NCBI GenBank assembly: GCA_023014335.1 | Contig: JAECYW010000029.1 | Span: 434,001-498,000, forward strand | Length of the DNA: 64,000 bases | Direction of reading: 5' to 3' | Origin: Galerina marginata | Lineage: Eukaryota > Basidiomycota > Agaricomycetes > Agaricales > Galerinaceae | Part shown: positions 11,846 to 23,934 of the stretch, one piece after another | How positions within the stretch are numbered: position 1 is the first letter of the stretch | Layout of the letters: each line of letters begins with the position of its first letter | The notes under the pieces: model-generated | Databases searched by the model: none | Told to the model about the DNA's origin: nothing | The model's input: the letters and a program-made list of their open reading frames with translations, nothing else | Program-made: the position numbers and the translations under genes

Positions 11846-13188
11846 ATGTCAAACAATGACGGATCAGGTGAGTACTATCCATTAGAACATCGACGTGTTG
11901 CTAATCTTCCTTTGTCTAGTCACCTTCTCGGTTGCTGAAGAGTCGCCATACAACTACATTCCCTCGAGGACAGTTGCGATTATTATGATCGCTCTGTTTG
12001 GCGTTTCCACCAGTGAGCTCCATGCCTTGCTGTTCTAGTTATCGCCTCTGATTCTTTCTTAGTCGTTCATGCAGGACAGGCCGTCAGATACAGGAGGCTG
12101 TGGCTCATTCCGACAGCGGGTCTTTGTGGCCTCATTGAAATCCTGGGCTGGTCCGGACGCCTATGGTCGAGCTTTTCGCCGCTCCTCTCAACACCCTTCC
12201 AGATTGAGTAAGAACGCGATAAAATTTTGATTTTTTGAATACTGATTTTATTTCGAAACAGGATAACTTGTACCATTGTTGCTCCAACGCCGCTTCTTGC
12301 AGCCAACTTCGTTATCCTTGGAGAGATAATCAGACGTCTAGGATCGACATACAGCCGCCTAAGTCCAAAGTGGTGTATGTTTTTAATCGTTCATATCCTC
12401 TTCGATTGGGGCTGATGTTTTATGTCCGCCCAATAGACACCATCATTTTTTGTACATGTGTAAGTAATATTGTTGTAACTTCGACCATTGATTCCGGAAG
12501 TTCATTCCCTTCCTTCCAGGATGTCGTTTCACTGGTTGTCCAAGGTGCAGGCGGGGGTATAGCGGCGACTGCCCCGGATTTGAAAGGCGCAAACCTGGTC
12601 AGTAGTCACACTAGTTTCTCATAAAACGACCAATGCTAATTGATAAACTTAGGGCGCAAATATTATGCTTGGAGGTATAGTCTTTCAGCTAGCCGTGATC
12701 GTACTATACTCCATCCTGGCACTGGAATACTTCGTCCGTTACCACTTCGACGCTCCAATCTCCTCTAGGGTGAAGTCAGTTGGCAGCACCAACGAACAGT
12801 CCGATGACCGGCTCCGAGGGTTATTCACCTTTAAACTAAGACTCATGTCCTACGCCTTGATCTTCAGCACCACCTTGCTATTTATCCGGTGAGATTCATT
12901 CGTTTTAGCTCGTACGGCCCGAGCTAATCTGCAAAAAAAGTGCTATCTACCGAACTATTGAGCTCGCGGATGGCTGGAACGGCAGGATCATCAGTAATGA
13001 GCTCTATTTTAGTACGTTTCACCCCCCGTTATTTCGCTGAACTCGTTCGTCTCTGACCGGTTATGCTTGCTTGGTTAGATGTCCTTGATGCAACCATGAT
13101 CGTATTGGCGATGTATACCATGAACTTCGCCAATCCAGGAATTCTACTCGCACTCCCTGCAGAGCAGAGCGAAAAACGGGTGGCTTAA
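11846..13188 (+). CDS. RTA1-like seven-helix membrane protein
   Basis: Member of the RTA1-like family (Pfam PF04479; yeast Rta1, Rsb1, Pug1), integral membrane proteins linked to lipid or sterol translocation and resistance to toxic compounds. Exon 1 is 22 nt (11846-11867); exon 2 begins at 11920. The spliced product reads YNYIPSRTVAIIMIALFG, then VHAGQAVRYRRLWLIPTAG, LIEILGWSGRLWSS, TCTIVAPTPLLAANFVILG, RRLGSTYSRLSP, VVSLVVQGAGGGIAA, LGGIVFQLAVIVLYSILAL, RAIYRTIELADGWNG, and ATMIVLAMYTMNFANPG, ending at TAA 13186-13188. The order of helices, the Q-GAGGG segment and the RxIYRxxE motif are those of the family. Eight coding exons are joined by 45-80 bp introns with matching phases, so the gene looks intact. 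The substrate cannot be assigned. Confidence 0.92.
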
Positions 13189-14279
13189 GGCCAAACGATG
13201 GGGCGACTGTGACCGAAACGGACAGATTACTCGGACTGTACTCACCAATATTTTAAATAATAGGCCATAATCTTAGAATTTCAAATTAGTAACGAGCAAC
13301 AGGTTGTGTGTAACGAATTTCTGCAGCGTAGAGTTGTAATTGGTCACAATATGGTCGGAGAAGGTTTGGTATTACGTTTCCAAGCTTTCCAATTTTTACA
13401 GGAGTTTTAGTGGTCACTAAATTCACCCCTCTCTGTTTCTGGAAAATCGACTGGATCATTCTAATCGAGTAATTAACAGTACACTGGGTACAGACGATAT
13501 ATATTTTGGGCTTTCAGTGTACTCGGCGAAACTGTCAATCGCGACGTGCAAGGGAAAGGTGACAACCCGGGCCGGTTTTTGGCTTACCAACAACTCGATC
13601 GGAAGAAAACGGGCAACGAGCGGAGATGGTTGTAAAACCTACAGATACCACTACACTTCTGGAATTCTGTGCCTTCATACTGCTCGTAGATGCTGGTCTA
13701 GAGCCTTTATAGCACTGTTTTTGGCTGGATGGCATCCAGCCTTTCCGGATGACTCGTACCTGGAAGCAGGTCCGACCACAATCTCACTTACTATCATATT
13801 TCGACTCTTACGACAGAGTTAGCTTTCTCTTTATGTTTCTACAGTACGCGTACGGCAGGTCGATCGTGCCGCCCGTGAAGCCCTTTGAGTGTCGTCTTTG
13901 GGTGGATGCTGGCAAGGTGCAGGTTCGGATGTCCTTCGGGGGCTGGTACAGGCTACTGGCTCTATCTACGACAGTCGCCGGAGAGGACGTCTGAACAGCA
14001 GTGCTATGCAAGAGGCTGAATTTTTGTGACACCCAGAAACGCCAAGCGAGAGCTTAGGACCGGGAGCACTTGACTTTTAGGCTTGACGAGTGTCTGGATT
14101 TCGACGCTCTTCCCGCCTTTCTACTAGGAGGCCTTTGGTGTAGTGTCCTGCGTGAGTGGATCATTTGTCAGACCTCGGCTCGTCGGCCAACTTTTTGAAT
14201 TCGCTAAATAAAGCTCCTCCGCAGGCAGACCCACGCGTCTCCTTCCTTATCAACACTCATCATCTCGCGCCATGTGATG
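13189..14279. other. intergenic stretch, no supported gene
   Basis: Frames of up to about 100 codons on both strands at 13517-14032 have no recognisable domains and no splice continuity. The right end carries the promoter of the secreted protein gene. Confidence 0.4.
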
Positions 14280-14287
14280 TATAAAAG
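14280..14287 (+). promoter_or_regulatory. TATA box of the choice-of-anchor B gene
   Basis: TATAAAAG 72 bp before the ATG at 14359. Confidence 0.65.
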
Positions 14288-14358
14288 GCGGCAGCGAATG
14301 AAGATTGGGTCCCTTCTGTTCTGCAGGCACACTACCTGTACCGTCTACGTAAACGCCG

Positions 14359-16498
14359 ATGAAGTTGTCTATCACGCTTGCGACTGTCCTCTCGGCCATC
14401 GCGCTTGCAACCGCTGCTGGCGAGCCCCGCGTCCGCAACAATGAGCAGAAGGGATTCAAGCTCGTGCAGGATTATATCCATATGGGGCCGGAGATGGCGT
14501 CGATGCGCGCTATGAAGGAGAAGGAGTGGGGCTTGGTGGCCAACATGAGCAGTAAGTGCCACTGTTCCCTGGACTCGGAGAAACATGAATTGATGCTACT
14601 CTCAAAGACCATTATGCGTACAATGACGCGACTCTGAACTCAGGAAAGACACCCTGCCTCGATGGGCTCGCGGGCAAGTATCCTTGTTTGAATATCGATC
14701 TGTATGGCTACTTGCCTCATTTTCCCGACCTTGGTTTGAACGTGTGGGGAAATGATATTTGGGGTGAGATTTAGGCTTTCTGACTCCTCGTTTTGGTTTT
14801 TAATCTCATATCATCATAGGATGGACGTCGGATGATGGACGCGAGGTGGGTGTTCTTCGTGTTTCTTCTTGAAGAGCTTTCTGACGCTCGCAAAGATCGC
14901 GATTGTTGGCCAAGGGAACGGTAATAGAAAACCCACGTCACCTGCATCACTGTTGGAGAGCTAATACCGTCCGTAGGCACCTCTTTCGTTGAAGTCCTCC
15001 CAGACGGCTCGCTCCGTAACCTCGGCTACTTGCCCACCCAAACCGTATTTTCCATCTGGCGCGACATCAAGGTTATTGACGGTTACGCCTACATCGGTTC
15101 CGAAGCGTTTGGTACGTCCCGCTCGATCTCGCCCCTCTACCCCAGACTATTTGTCTGTGCTTATCACTTACTCAACCCACCAGGCCACGGAATGCAGATA
15201 TTCGATATCCGCAAAGTACTCAACAACACCAAGCCCGTCACATACACTCTCGCCAACCTTACAGCCCACTTTGACGGGTTCGGAAGCAGCCACAATATCG
15301 TTGCGAACGAGGAGACACAGTCAGTTCTATCTCCTCCACTCTCTGAAAGGGTTTTTAAAATTCTCTGTGATCTTCACAGCACTGTATACGCAGTAGGGGC
15401 AAACACCTGCCGTGGAGGCCTTGTCGCGGTCGACGTCTCCGACCCATCCCATCCTCTCGCCCTCGGATGCTTCGAAGACGATGGCTACACACATGATGCG
15501 CAGTGTCTTGTATACCGTGGTCCCGACGCTAAATACAACGGAAAGCCGCTCTGTGAGTCTATCATACGCACACTTTCTTGGTGTCAAACGCCAACTAAAT
15601 GTTTACCGCATACTTACACTTCCAATACAGGCTTTGGCTTCAATGAAGACACGCTCACAATTACAGACCACTCTGACGAGAGCGACATCCGCATGATCTC
15701 GCGATCGACATACCCCAAGTATGCGTACTCGCATCAGGGCTGGATGGCTTCAGACAGGCATGATATTATTCTGCTTGATGATGAACTCGGTTTGTCCTCG
15801 TTCCCTTCCATCTTTCTCCCCATCTTGTTTTATTCGCTTGCTGGAAAAGCTGATCCCTGAATTGTGAAATTTTACAGATGAAATCACCGATACGACTGGT
15901 ACTGGCGGAGTCAGTGGCTACTCCTACTTTCAGTTCCTCTTTCGACAAGTGCTAACTAACTGGTACTCGCACCGTTTTCTGCCTTTAGCGCGCTATGACG
16001 TACTTCTGGAATATTACCGATCTTGAAGCACCCGTTATATACGATGAGTACGTGCACACCGCCGTTGCTATCGATCATAACCTCTACACCAAGGTAAGCC
16101 AGTTCAGACCCTCACACGTTTGGCATGAAAATTGGGCAATCGTTAACTAATCGTTCGTTTATTCTAGGACGGCTTCGCTTACCATGCCAACTACGGCTCC
16201 GGCCTGCGCGTCACCGACATCAGAAGCATGACTGGCGGACGCGAGAAGACTATCGCTGCTGGTCCGGGCAAGGTCACCACTGCTGCGTATTTCGACATCT
16301 GGCCTGGTAAGTCCACTGTTCATTTCGTGTTGTGTTTTCTTGCCCCGTTCAGCCGTTTTAATTGTGCAATGCGACACAGGCGAGGACGAACTGCGTTTCA
16401 TGGGTGCTTGGTCTGTGTACCCGTACTTCAAGAGCGGGTTTATTGTGGTTAATGGGATGGGCAACGGCGTGTTCTCGTTGAAGACGACTGGTATTTGA
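14359..16498 (+). CDS. Secreted choice-of-anchor B / LVIVD-repeat protein
   Basis: A secreted beta-propeller-like protein of the choice-of-anchor B family, of unknown biochemical role. Residues 1-20 (MKLSITLATVLSAIALATAA) form a signal peptide. I resolve 12 exons: 14359-14551, 14644-14763, 14820-14845, 14896-14920, 14977-15111, 15184-15319, 15380-15552, 15631-15789, 15878-15909, 15989-16093, 16168-16306 and 16380-16498. All phases agree. Two exons are only 26 and 25 nt. Conserved blocks include VWGNDIWGWTS, GNGTSFVEVLPDG, DIKVIDGYAYIGSEA, GMQIFDIRKV, SHNIVANEET, YTHDAQCLVYRGP, SHQGWMASDRHDIILLDDE, AVAIDHNLYTKDGFAYHAN, GLRVTDIRS, and the final VYPYFKSGFIVVNGMGNGVF. The acidic and His-rich pattern (HDAQC, SHQGW, DHNLY) is typical and may bind metal. 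The gene looks complete. Confidence 0.92.
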
Positions 16499-17675
16499 TA
16501 TAGAGAATCAGAGGCATAAGGGAAGGAAGGAGGGAAGAAGAAAAGGTTGTATGAGACGAGCTTAGCTATGAATCTATCTGCTCAACTTTGATTTCGTGTT
16601 GGATGAAGCTGTCTTTAAACACTGTATGATCTCGGAACCACCCGCCCTGGAATATCTCGGGTTATCAGCGGTTGACAACGTCCACACGGAAGGCCATTGA
16701 CCCGTTGAGCTTCCCAAACTGAGTGCAATCGACTCGAATAACATGATAAAACGAAAGTTAGGATCATATTTAATACGCAATTTAGAACGAGAGTACATAC
16801 TTGGTCTTGAAATTAAATAAAGTTCAGGTGTTATGTCAGGATCTAATTATCATCCTTGTGTGCCAGTGTGGATACACGAAAATTCAGTATTATTGCGTCA
16901 GAACCAAAGGGAACCCGTGAAGACGGGGCGGGCTTGAATTTGAAAGCAAAACTATTGCCCAACTATTACCCCTGCAAGGCTACGATGACCTTCATTGTGG
17001 ACACATCAGTGAGTAAATGTTTTAACTGGGAGGCAATCAGATGTCAGCGAGTCCGAGAAAATAAGGTTGAACTATCTCGCCGCGCCCGATATATCGATTG
17101 GGGGGAAAACTGGGAAGAAGAACGGATTATCCCCAGAGGATAACGGAAGGAGTGTACCAGGAATTCAGCCACGAGCCCACACTAAACCAATTTCGTTTGA
17201 CCCCTTTCCGATTCCATTTTGACAGGCACCAGATCCTGAGCCCTGAGAATGGTTCCCGCCTCCCGCAAAAGATTAGTTTGAGAGAAGGAGGGATGTAGAG
17301 CACCGCCGTCGGCCTCGTCCGCGTCCTCGATAGGATGAGGCGAGGCGGGGGTTGGACATGAGAGAGATGATTTGAAATGGCGCAGAACGGCGCGATGTCA
17401 TATTCGAACCATGGACGTGAAGATGGAGTGCGCCGTGCGCCGTCCGGGAGGGTGATTAACCCGGATTTGGCGCGTGCGGGGGCACGGACGCGGGTTTAGC
17501 GCGCTGGGAATTGGGGTCCACGTACTATTATCAAGTCTCAGTTTCGAGTGTTGAGTTTGAATATGAACATCGGGTATCGGGTGTTGGATTGTTGAGTGCT
17601 GGGCGTTGAATGGTTGAGCTTCGAGGATCTGATAATGATATCGAGGGCCAGGCTGGAGTGGGATAAGAAGCTGTA
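16499..17675. other. intergenic stretch, no supported gene
   Basis: Follows the 3' end of the secreted protein gene. A frame at 16856-17143 (+, 95 codons) has no recognisable family. From about 17.3 kb the composition shifts to GC-rich, with GTTGAGTG-like motifs resembling the repeat that follows. Confidence 0.4.
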
Positions 17676-19340
17676 TTAGCTTAGGTTGTATGCAGGGGAA
17701 TGAAAGAAACGGAAGAGGAAAAGAAAGGAATGAAAAGAACGGAAAGAGAACAGAACAGAACAAAACAGAACAGAGGAAAGAAAGGAAACATATCACCTAC
17801 CTTTCGTTCTAACTCGTCAAACACAATGACAAGCAGGCAGGCTGTCTGCCGACCAATCGCCTACAGGAACCTTGGAGTAGAACTTTGAAGGTTGACATTG
17901 AGATCGGACCAACACCACTTCCGGCCATCTCAGACGTGTCCACTGAGCCCGCCTGGCTTCCTGCGGAATCACAATTCGAGGAAATGAGCCTAGTTCGCTT
18001 AGTACAGCCCCCACCACCCACACGCGCAGAACACATATCACACCGACAAGCGATGGACGGCACGTCTGCTCGATGCGATTTCGGCCCACCAGTTGCGCCC
18101 GCCCGTGGGCCCTCGACCTTGACGGCAACTTCCACGAAGTAAGGATATTAAGCGTCAAACGTTGGAAACTTGGTTATTTGAGGTAGAATATGGAGCACCT
18201 AAAAACGATGCGCCGACGACTTGGATCTGTTTCGCGGGGTTCGGAGCCAGGACGGGTGGAGCGAAGGCAGGCACGGGAAGAGGTCTCCGTCCTGAGGCTG
18301 AGGCTAAACCCGGGTGTGGTTGAAAAGGAAGGAAGGTGGGAGTGATGGAGTAAGAGGACAGCAGGCCTGACTGGCGCGGGGGCGGGGAGCAGCACCTGTA
18401 CTGGGGAAGAGCGATAGAGTCACTGTGTAAGCAAGCAATGCAGGAAGCGAGCCCACTCCAGTTTGAAGTCTAGGCAGGGCACAGTGAGTCTGAATCCGAG
18501 CTGGGTTAGATGGAGGACCTTCAACACTCCTGACGGGACTGAGAGAATGAGTTAGCTTAGGTTGCAGGAGGAGAAATAAAAGAAAGTATTAAAGCGTAAT
18601 GAAATGCAAAACAGACGAAAAGAGGACGACAATGAAGACGACGCATGCACACGCAAACAAACGTGAGATGAATACGACCTGCACACGAAACTGAAAGCCC
18701 CAGAAAAAAAGAGGAGAGAATGAACACATATTAGAGTGCATACCATTCGTTCTAACTTGCAAAGAACAAGACAAGCAGACCGGCTTTCAGCCGTGTTGTG
18801 CAGTGCAGAAGGAGAATGAGAAAGAAGGCAACGAACACTGAATACTGAGCGCTGAAGAACGAGATGAGTACGGATAAAAGGCAAGTAAGATAGGAACGGG
18901 GAGAAGGACTGACGGTGTTCCGTTTTCGAGGCTGATTATAGCCCTGCGCTTTCCTATACTCTTCACCCTTCTTTCCTTAGGATCCAGAAGTGGGTAGGAC
19001 TACACCCTCAATACCACAAGCACACGCCGATCGCTGCATCGCCTCAGGATCTGCTGGCTCCGCCTCAAGGGGCTGGCGGGTATTGAACGTTGAATGACTA
19101 AAATTGAACATTAAACATTTATCGTCTGACGGGACGTTCTGGATCCTACTCGTGTAGGACCTTGGGTGTTGGAACAGCCGGGGTGTACAGTGAACACTTC
19201 TATAATGGGCCAGCATAGGTTGTGAGCCAGTAGGTAGAGTGAACAGTCGTTGATTATGAGGCAAACGTGTCGTGCAGAAGCGTGTTGGCGCAGTGATGGC
19301 GGGGCACAGCCACTGATGTAGTATTAGTAATCTAATCTTA
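17676..19340 (+). repeat. dispersed repeat family A, copy 1 (two tandem units)
   Basis: Non-coding repeat without a protein. A unit begins TTAGCTTAGGTTGTA (17676-17690) and has a purine-rich GAAA/GGAA stretch and a CGTTCTAACT motif near 17.8 kb. A second unit begins 18552-18566, with the same order plus CATACCATTCGTTC near 18.74 kb. The right part carries TCCGTTTTC, GGGACGTTC, GTGAACAGTCGTTGA and ends GCACAGCCACTGATG (19304-19318) then TCTAATCTTATCG. The same motifs recur in the same order and strand at 40.0-41.0 kb and, partly, at 52.5-56.6 kb. Its class (LTR relic, non-autonomous element or other) is not clear. Confidence 0.7.
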
Positions 19341-19738
19341 TCGCTTCTTCATCTATGGACTGTGAGGGATACCACATTGGTCAAGGAAATGAGTTTTCCC
19401 CGTCTTCTGGCTCGAGGATAGGCAATATGGGGTACAGGTTCAATTGAAGTCGGGACTCGGAGAATAGGGGATATTTTCCTGCTCCACTTATTTGCAGTTG
19501 GCCATCGCGTATTTTAACAAAATATCGTCTCCCACAAGAAAACGGAATCCTCTCATCAGCCTCCCATTCAAACAGATTGTAACATGATACGTATAACTTT
19601 CCCGCTAACCTGTGTTACTACCACGCAATATTGTACAGTTTCGAATAAATTCCGCCAAGTCCTATTTTTTTGTTTATTTCAGAATCACTTACACTCAAAA
19701 ACCAGTCGGCCATTTCAAAGGAACAAACACTGTCGGCA
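19341..19738. other. short intergenic stretch
   Basis: Between repeat A copy 1 and the 3' end of the secreted protein gene. Nothing recognisable. Confidence 0.4.
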
Positions 19739-20659
19739 CTAGTCATCGCTGCCGTTGGATCCTGGGTCAAAGCGCCACTGGCCGCAAAGATCGGTCTCGT
19801 ATCCCCCCTATGAAGTGAAGTGGTCATGCACAAATATCACAGTTATGTATGATTCAGGCGAACCTGCTTTCCATTCTCCCCATTTGTGTTGCATCCATCA
19901 AGTGGTTCTCTAAGGAGTCGATTGCAGTTTCCGTCGACCGTGAAACTGCACCTAATTAGAGTAGTGACACGGTGTGCCCTCGTTAACACATAAGTAGAAC
20001 CGGTGAGCGTGAATGACGTACCCGTTTATGGCCGTCCCGCTCACATAGATAGTAAAGGTACCATAGTCATAACGAGACTAATATTTCCATGAGCTTGAAA
20101 AAGTGAAAAAGATGAGACTGACATAGTAGGTCCATCCACTTGGAACAAAGGTGCCAATGAGGCGATTGCTAGGGAGGACATTTTTATAATTAGACCAGTT
20201 ATACCATTGCTCAGTGAAGAGTGGTACTTACTTGCAGAAATCGTCAATTACAGATATGGACGGGGCACGATCGACCTGAAATAAACAGCCACATCCGCAC
20301 AATAAGCCAGCGTTCACGATGTGGAATAACACAACATACCGCGGTTCCTGAGTTGTAACAGGTGATCACTTCCGCACCGTAATCTGGTACAGGCTTTCCA
20401 TGAGCCGTGATATTACCGGCTAGTCCATGCAGTCAGTGCTCCATATTTCCATAGCTTTATTCCTGATTAACTGACTTTTTATCAATCCAGATTCAACGCT
20501 AAGCCACTGTAAAAATCGAAAATTTGTTCAGGAAACACGCGTGGTCCATTCTCAACGGCGTTGACGTACCTTTCCAGGGGCTGTCGGTGTGGTCGATATA
20601 GTCCCTGCAAAAGCAGAGGTTGCTATCGCAAGGAGAGTCGCCGTAGTAAAGGACTTCAT
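19739..20659 (-). CDS. Small secreted cysteine-containing protein
   Basis: A small secreted protein of about 165 residues. The ATG at 20657-20659 opens a signal peptide (MKSFTTATLLAIATSAFA). Across seven short exons the chain reads WLSVESGLIK, TGNITAHGKPVPDYG, EVITCYNSGTA, SISVIDDFCK, NRLIGTFVPSGWTYY, SRYDYGTFTIYVSGTAING, CSFTVDGNCNRLLREPLDG, CNTNGENGKQ and GGYETDLCGQWRFDPGSNG, ending in TAG at 19739-19741. Phases fit at the junctions I checked. Six cysteines follow the signal peptide, probably as three disulphides. The ending CNTNGENGKQ-GG..C..WR.DP resembles a motif in many fungal secreted proteins of unknown role, some with glycan-binding or effector-like annotation. I cannot name a function. 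It could act in cell-wall interaction or host/competitor contact. Confidence 0.75.
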
Positions 20660-20732
20660 TATTCTTGAAATGTTCAGCTATGTAGTCTTCAAGAGGAGGT
20701 TAAAGCTGGTGTGTTGACTACAACTGGTGAAG

Positions 20733-20740
20733 CTTTTATA
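20733..20740 (-). promoter_or_regulatory. TATA box of the small secreted protein gene
   Basis: TATAAAAG on the minus strand, 73 bp before the ATG. Confidence 0.6.
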
Positions 20741-22095
20741 CCTGAGATATGTGCATTTTATTACTAGGCTGTTTAACTTTTGCGTTGGATATGGAGATTA
20801 GGAAAGCATACCCGCATGTTGAACATCTGAAAATAGGTCTTCTATTCGCCTGATGTATTGGAAGAATACTGCCTCTCGAAAAAGCGCGCCAAGAAAACTG
20901 ATAGAAATCTCGGCGTATATGCTGTCAGGAAGCGCGATATTCAGCTTTCTGTTACTGTGTTCGCTAAAGTACTGGAAACTCGGATCTGGGATATCGAGTT
21001 GAAGAAATGTAGAGAAATTCCCATCTTGTTCAAGTTGTATTTAGCTCTATATGTGATGTAGTCATTCACCGTCCGTCAGTGGTCCCCAACACAGAACTCC
21101 AGTCTCGATCCGAGGCACTTCATTCAATTAGACAACGTGTAGGCGCTAATGCTTGGACTAACTTCGGAATTATTACCCGTTCTGAAGCAGACCTTCCGTG
21201 ATATTACGTTACAATTCCCAGTCCGACAACCGCATCTGTACTATAAACAATGAATTGGTCTTCTCAACTCCGAAAGAGAGAACCGTGGAATAGTGAGACT
21301 GGCTTCTGACCCTCCGTAAAAATACTATGTGATGGACTAGAAAAATGACTCAGCTAGTGTCTAGTTATACGCCCGCGGATCGGGTTGGGATTCCTAGTAT
21401 GGGACTTCTTTATAGGCTGCCCGATATTCGTCTTTATAGGCTGCCCGATATTTGTCGGTAGTCGCTAATTATTCCTTGCAGCCCAATTGCATGCATCAGA
21501 TACCGGACACAACAAGGAGTTAGGCGAGCTCGAGGCGGCGTATAAGCAGAGGGAAAAAAAGAATAATAGTGGGAGAATATATCTGGTGGAAAAAGACGCA
21601 AAAGGGACAAGCTGGGAGCCTGCGACACAGACCAGAACTTCGTCGAAATTTTGGTAGGAGGGTTGTACACATTCTAAGATAATATAGCTAGGGCAGACGC
21701 ATATGAGTTCTACAAAGTATGGGTGGAGTCAAGGGTACCGTTCTCACCGTGTTCGCTATGTTATGACCGAACACTGCTGGGAAACGCACAAGGCAAGGCC
21801 AAGTCTGTCATATCGCGGAGGTTTTGCACAAGGAAATAAGCGAGTTTAAGTCATGAATCGGAGCCGTGCATTTCGGGTGGGTAGGATGTGCAAAGCTGAG
21901 CGCGAACAACACCAGTGAAAGGACAAGAGTAACATAAAAATTACTACAAGGTGGTTGGCGTTTGGTATCCAAAAATTCCTCGGAATTGCAGATCCACAGG
22001 TTGCGAAAAATATGACGGTAGACCTGGTCGTAAACATTGCAGCCTCGATGAATGCAGATCTGGAAAGAAGATGAATTCACGAGAAAGAAGTGCTA
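20741..22095. other. intergenic stretch, no supported gene
   Basis: Only short frames (longest about 90 codons). A CTTTATAGGCTGCCCGATAT unit occurs twice in tandem near 21.41-21.45 kb. The last 40 bp may be a relic of a transporter 3' end (see the finding on family B repeats). Confidence 0.4.
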
Positions 22096-22995
22096 GCGAA
22101 CGTCTCTCAATTGAAAGAACCTTGAGCCGAGATCAGCCTTGAAGTTTCAGTCATATTATAATAGCAGGAATACAAAAGACTCGAAGGAGACTTGCATTCT
22201 TGATGAGTCGGAGTAACTGAGATGACAAACAACAAGTCAACGTATGCATAACAGCAGGAAAAACGAGAGGACCTTCAAAGGACGAATATATGATGGTTAA
22301 TATTGACAGAGAAAGTATCTCTACCCCCATTGAAACCAGACAAAGAATGACGATAGATTTCGGTGTTGTAGCTTAGTTAGTACTGTGGTCGATAACAGGG
22401 AGGATAGAGATACTCCGGCTGCTAGCGTGAGGATGCCTTGAGAACGACTGGAATATAATTACTATAACCGTGAAACGCGAGCGACGAGGGCAGGTGAGGG
22501 GACGCTCACGGCAGGAGGCGCGGGCAGCATGGGGATCCCGCCAAGCGAGGGCTTGATGAACTAATGATATCTAAAAAAGGATCAAAAGGAAAACTTTAAA
22601 ATAGCATAGATCCTACCAATTTCGTTAAATCCCTCGAGAGTTTGTCCGATAGCAATTCTGTAGCCTCGAAGCACCTCAGAAAACGATTCGCAAGACAAGA
22701 ATAGGGTGACAGACCCGGGCCGTGGATACCTCCATCAGCTTCAGCATTGAGTCGCAGGGCCATGCAAGAAAGCTATCGAACGAACTAGTCGGGTGAGGCA
22801 TAGTTTTCGAGTAAAACCGGTATTGAAGCCATCTTTGAGTACCTGGGGAGAGATCATATGTTTACGGCGCAGGAAGACGTTGAATACACGGAGGTACTGT
22901 ACGCCGTTTATTATGAGAACCCAGCATGGCGATGACGTTCGATCAAAGCGCTCTCGCTGGTATAGTATCTGGCGTGTAAAGTATGAGCGCGGAAT
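22096..22995 (+). repeat. direct repeat family B, copy 1 (upstream of the Git1-like gene)
   Basis: About 0.9 kb, colinear with 26727-27590. Shared landmarks in order are AACGTCT, TTTCAGTC, TAGCAGGAA, CCGGAGTAAC or CGGAGTAACTGAG, TGAGGATGCC, GCCAAGCGAGGGCTTGATGA versus ACCAAGCGAGGGGCTTGATGA, TAGATCCTACCA, ATTCGCAAGAC, GCTATCG, TAGTCGGGT and GGCGTGTAA. It has diverged with many small indels and encodes nothing evident. Confidence 0.75.
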
Positions 22996-23934
22996 GCTCG
23001 ACGTTGCAGACTGCGTCGGCGGATGATCTATGCATCTGGATAGTGTGCGTAGCCTGATCATAAGTACTGTGTCGAGTTAACAAACTAGCTGTCTGCGGCA
23101 GAATAAGGTGAATGATGAACAGGAAATCGGCGCGCAAGGCCCACTGTGAATCCAAAAGCAAGCATAGCTCAAAGAATTTGAAAATACCAGTAATGATATA
23201 GAAGAGCACTAGCAAAATGTCGAGCGTCGGCGACAAAGCGCTGATTAATCGCTGATTATGATTGCCTGTTTGGAGCGCATCAAAAGCTTACATCATCTTC
23301 GCACTGCGACTTCAACCAACGATCCGACTCCGACGTGGCATCGCATCCATCTCCCACCCCATCTGCCGTTCGCCTCTCTTTTTGCTTCCTCTTACAGTAG
23401 CTGATATGAGCACTGTTCAATAACAACTCGGCTTAATCTGGTTCCATGAAGTACCGAACTTCCAGCACTGCCTTGATCTGCTTTCTCATTCACTCATTCA
23501 CTCGCATAAACCTTTTTCCTTTCCTCCAAGCTTCAGCTACTTACCAGAGCTCAGCCAAAAGTTATGGTTGATATACAGCCCCAGCCCGGTGCTCCAAAGT
23601 GACTGACAGGAAGAATGAACTGCGAAGATGCTTTAGTCACGAAATTGGGGTCTTTCTGTACGGTCCTTAAAGCTCTTTCTTTATCGATACACCACTCGAG
23701 ATTATCACCAGGCTATGTAAGCCGTGCGACGCAATGTCCATGCGAATTGGAAAACAATTTCGGTTCAAGTTGGCACATGTCAAACTCGAGAGAAGAGGAA
23801 GAACGAGGACCACTCTAAATATACCATTTCCTTCAACGAATAAAAAGCCGTCCTTAAAGCTTCGTCAGCCGCTGCTTCTCCCAGCCTCCAGGTTCAAGTA
23901 CGGACACCCTCTGCGCATTGGAAACATCGAAGAA
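22996..23934. other. upstream region of the Git1-like gene
   Basis: No gene supported. An open frame is continuous with the predicted first exon back to 23734, so an earlier start cannot be excluded. The TATA-like element is weak (AAATATACC near 23.82 kb). Confidence 0.4.
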
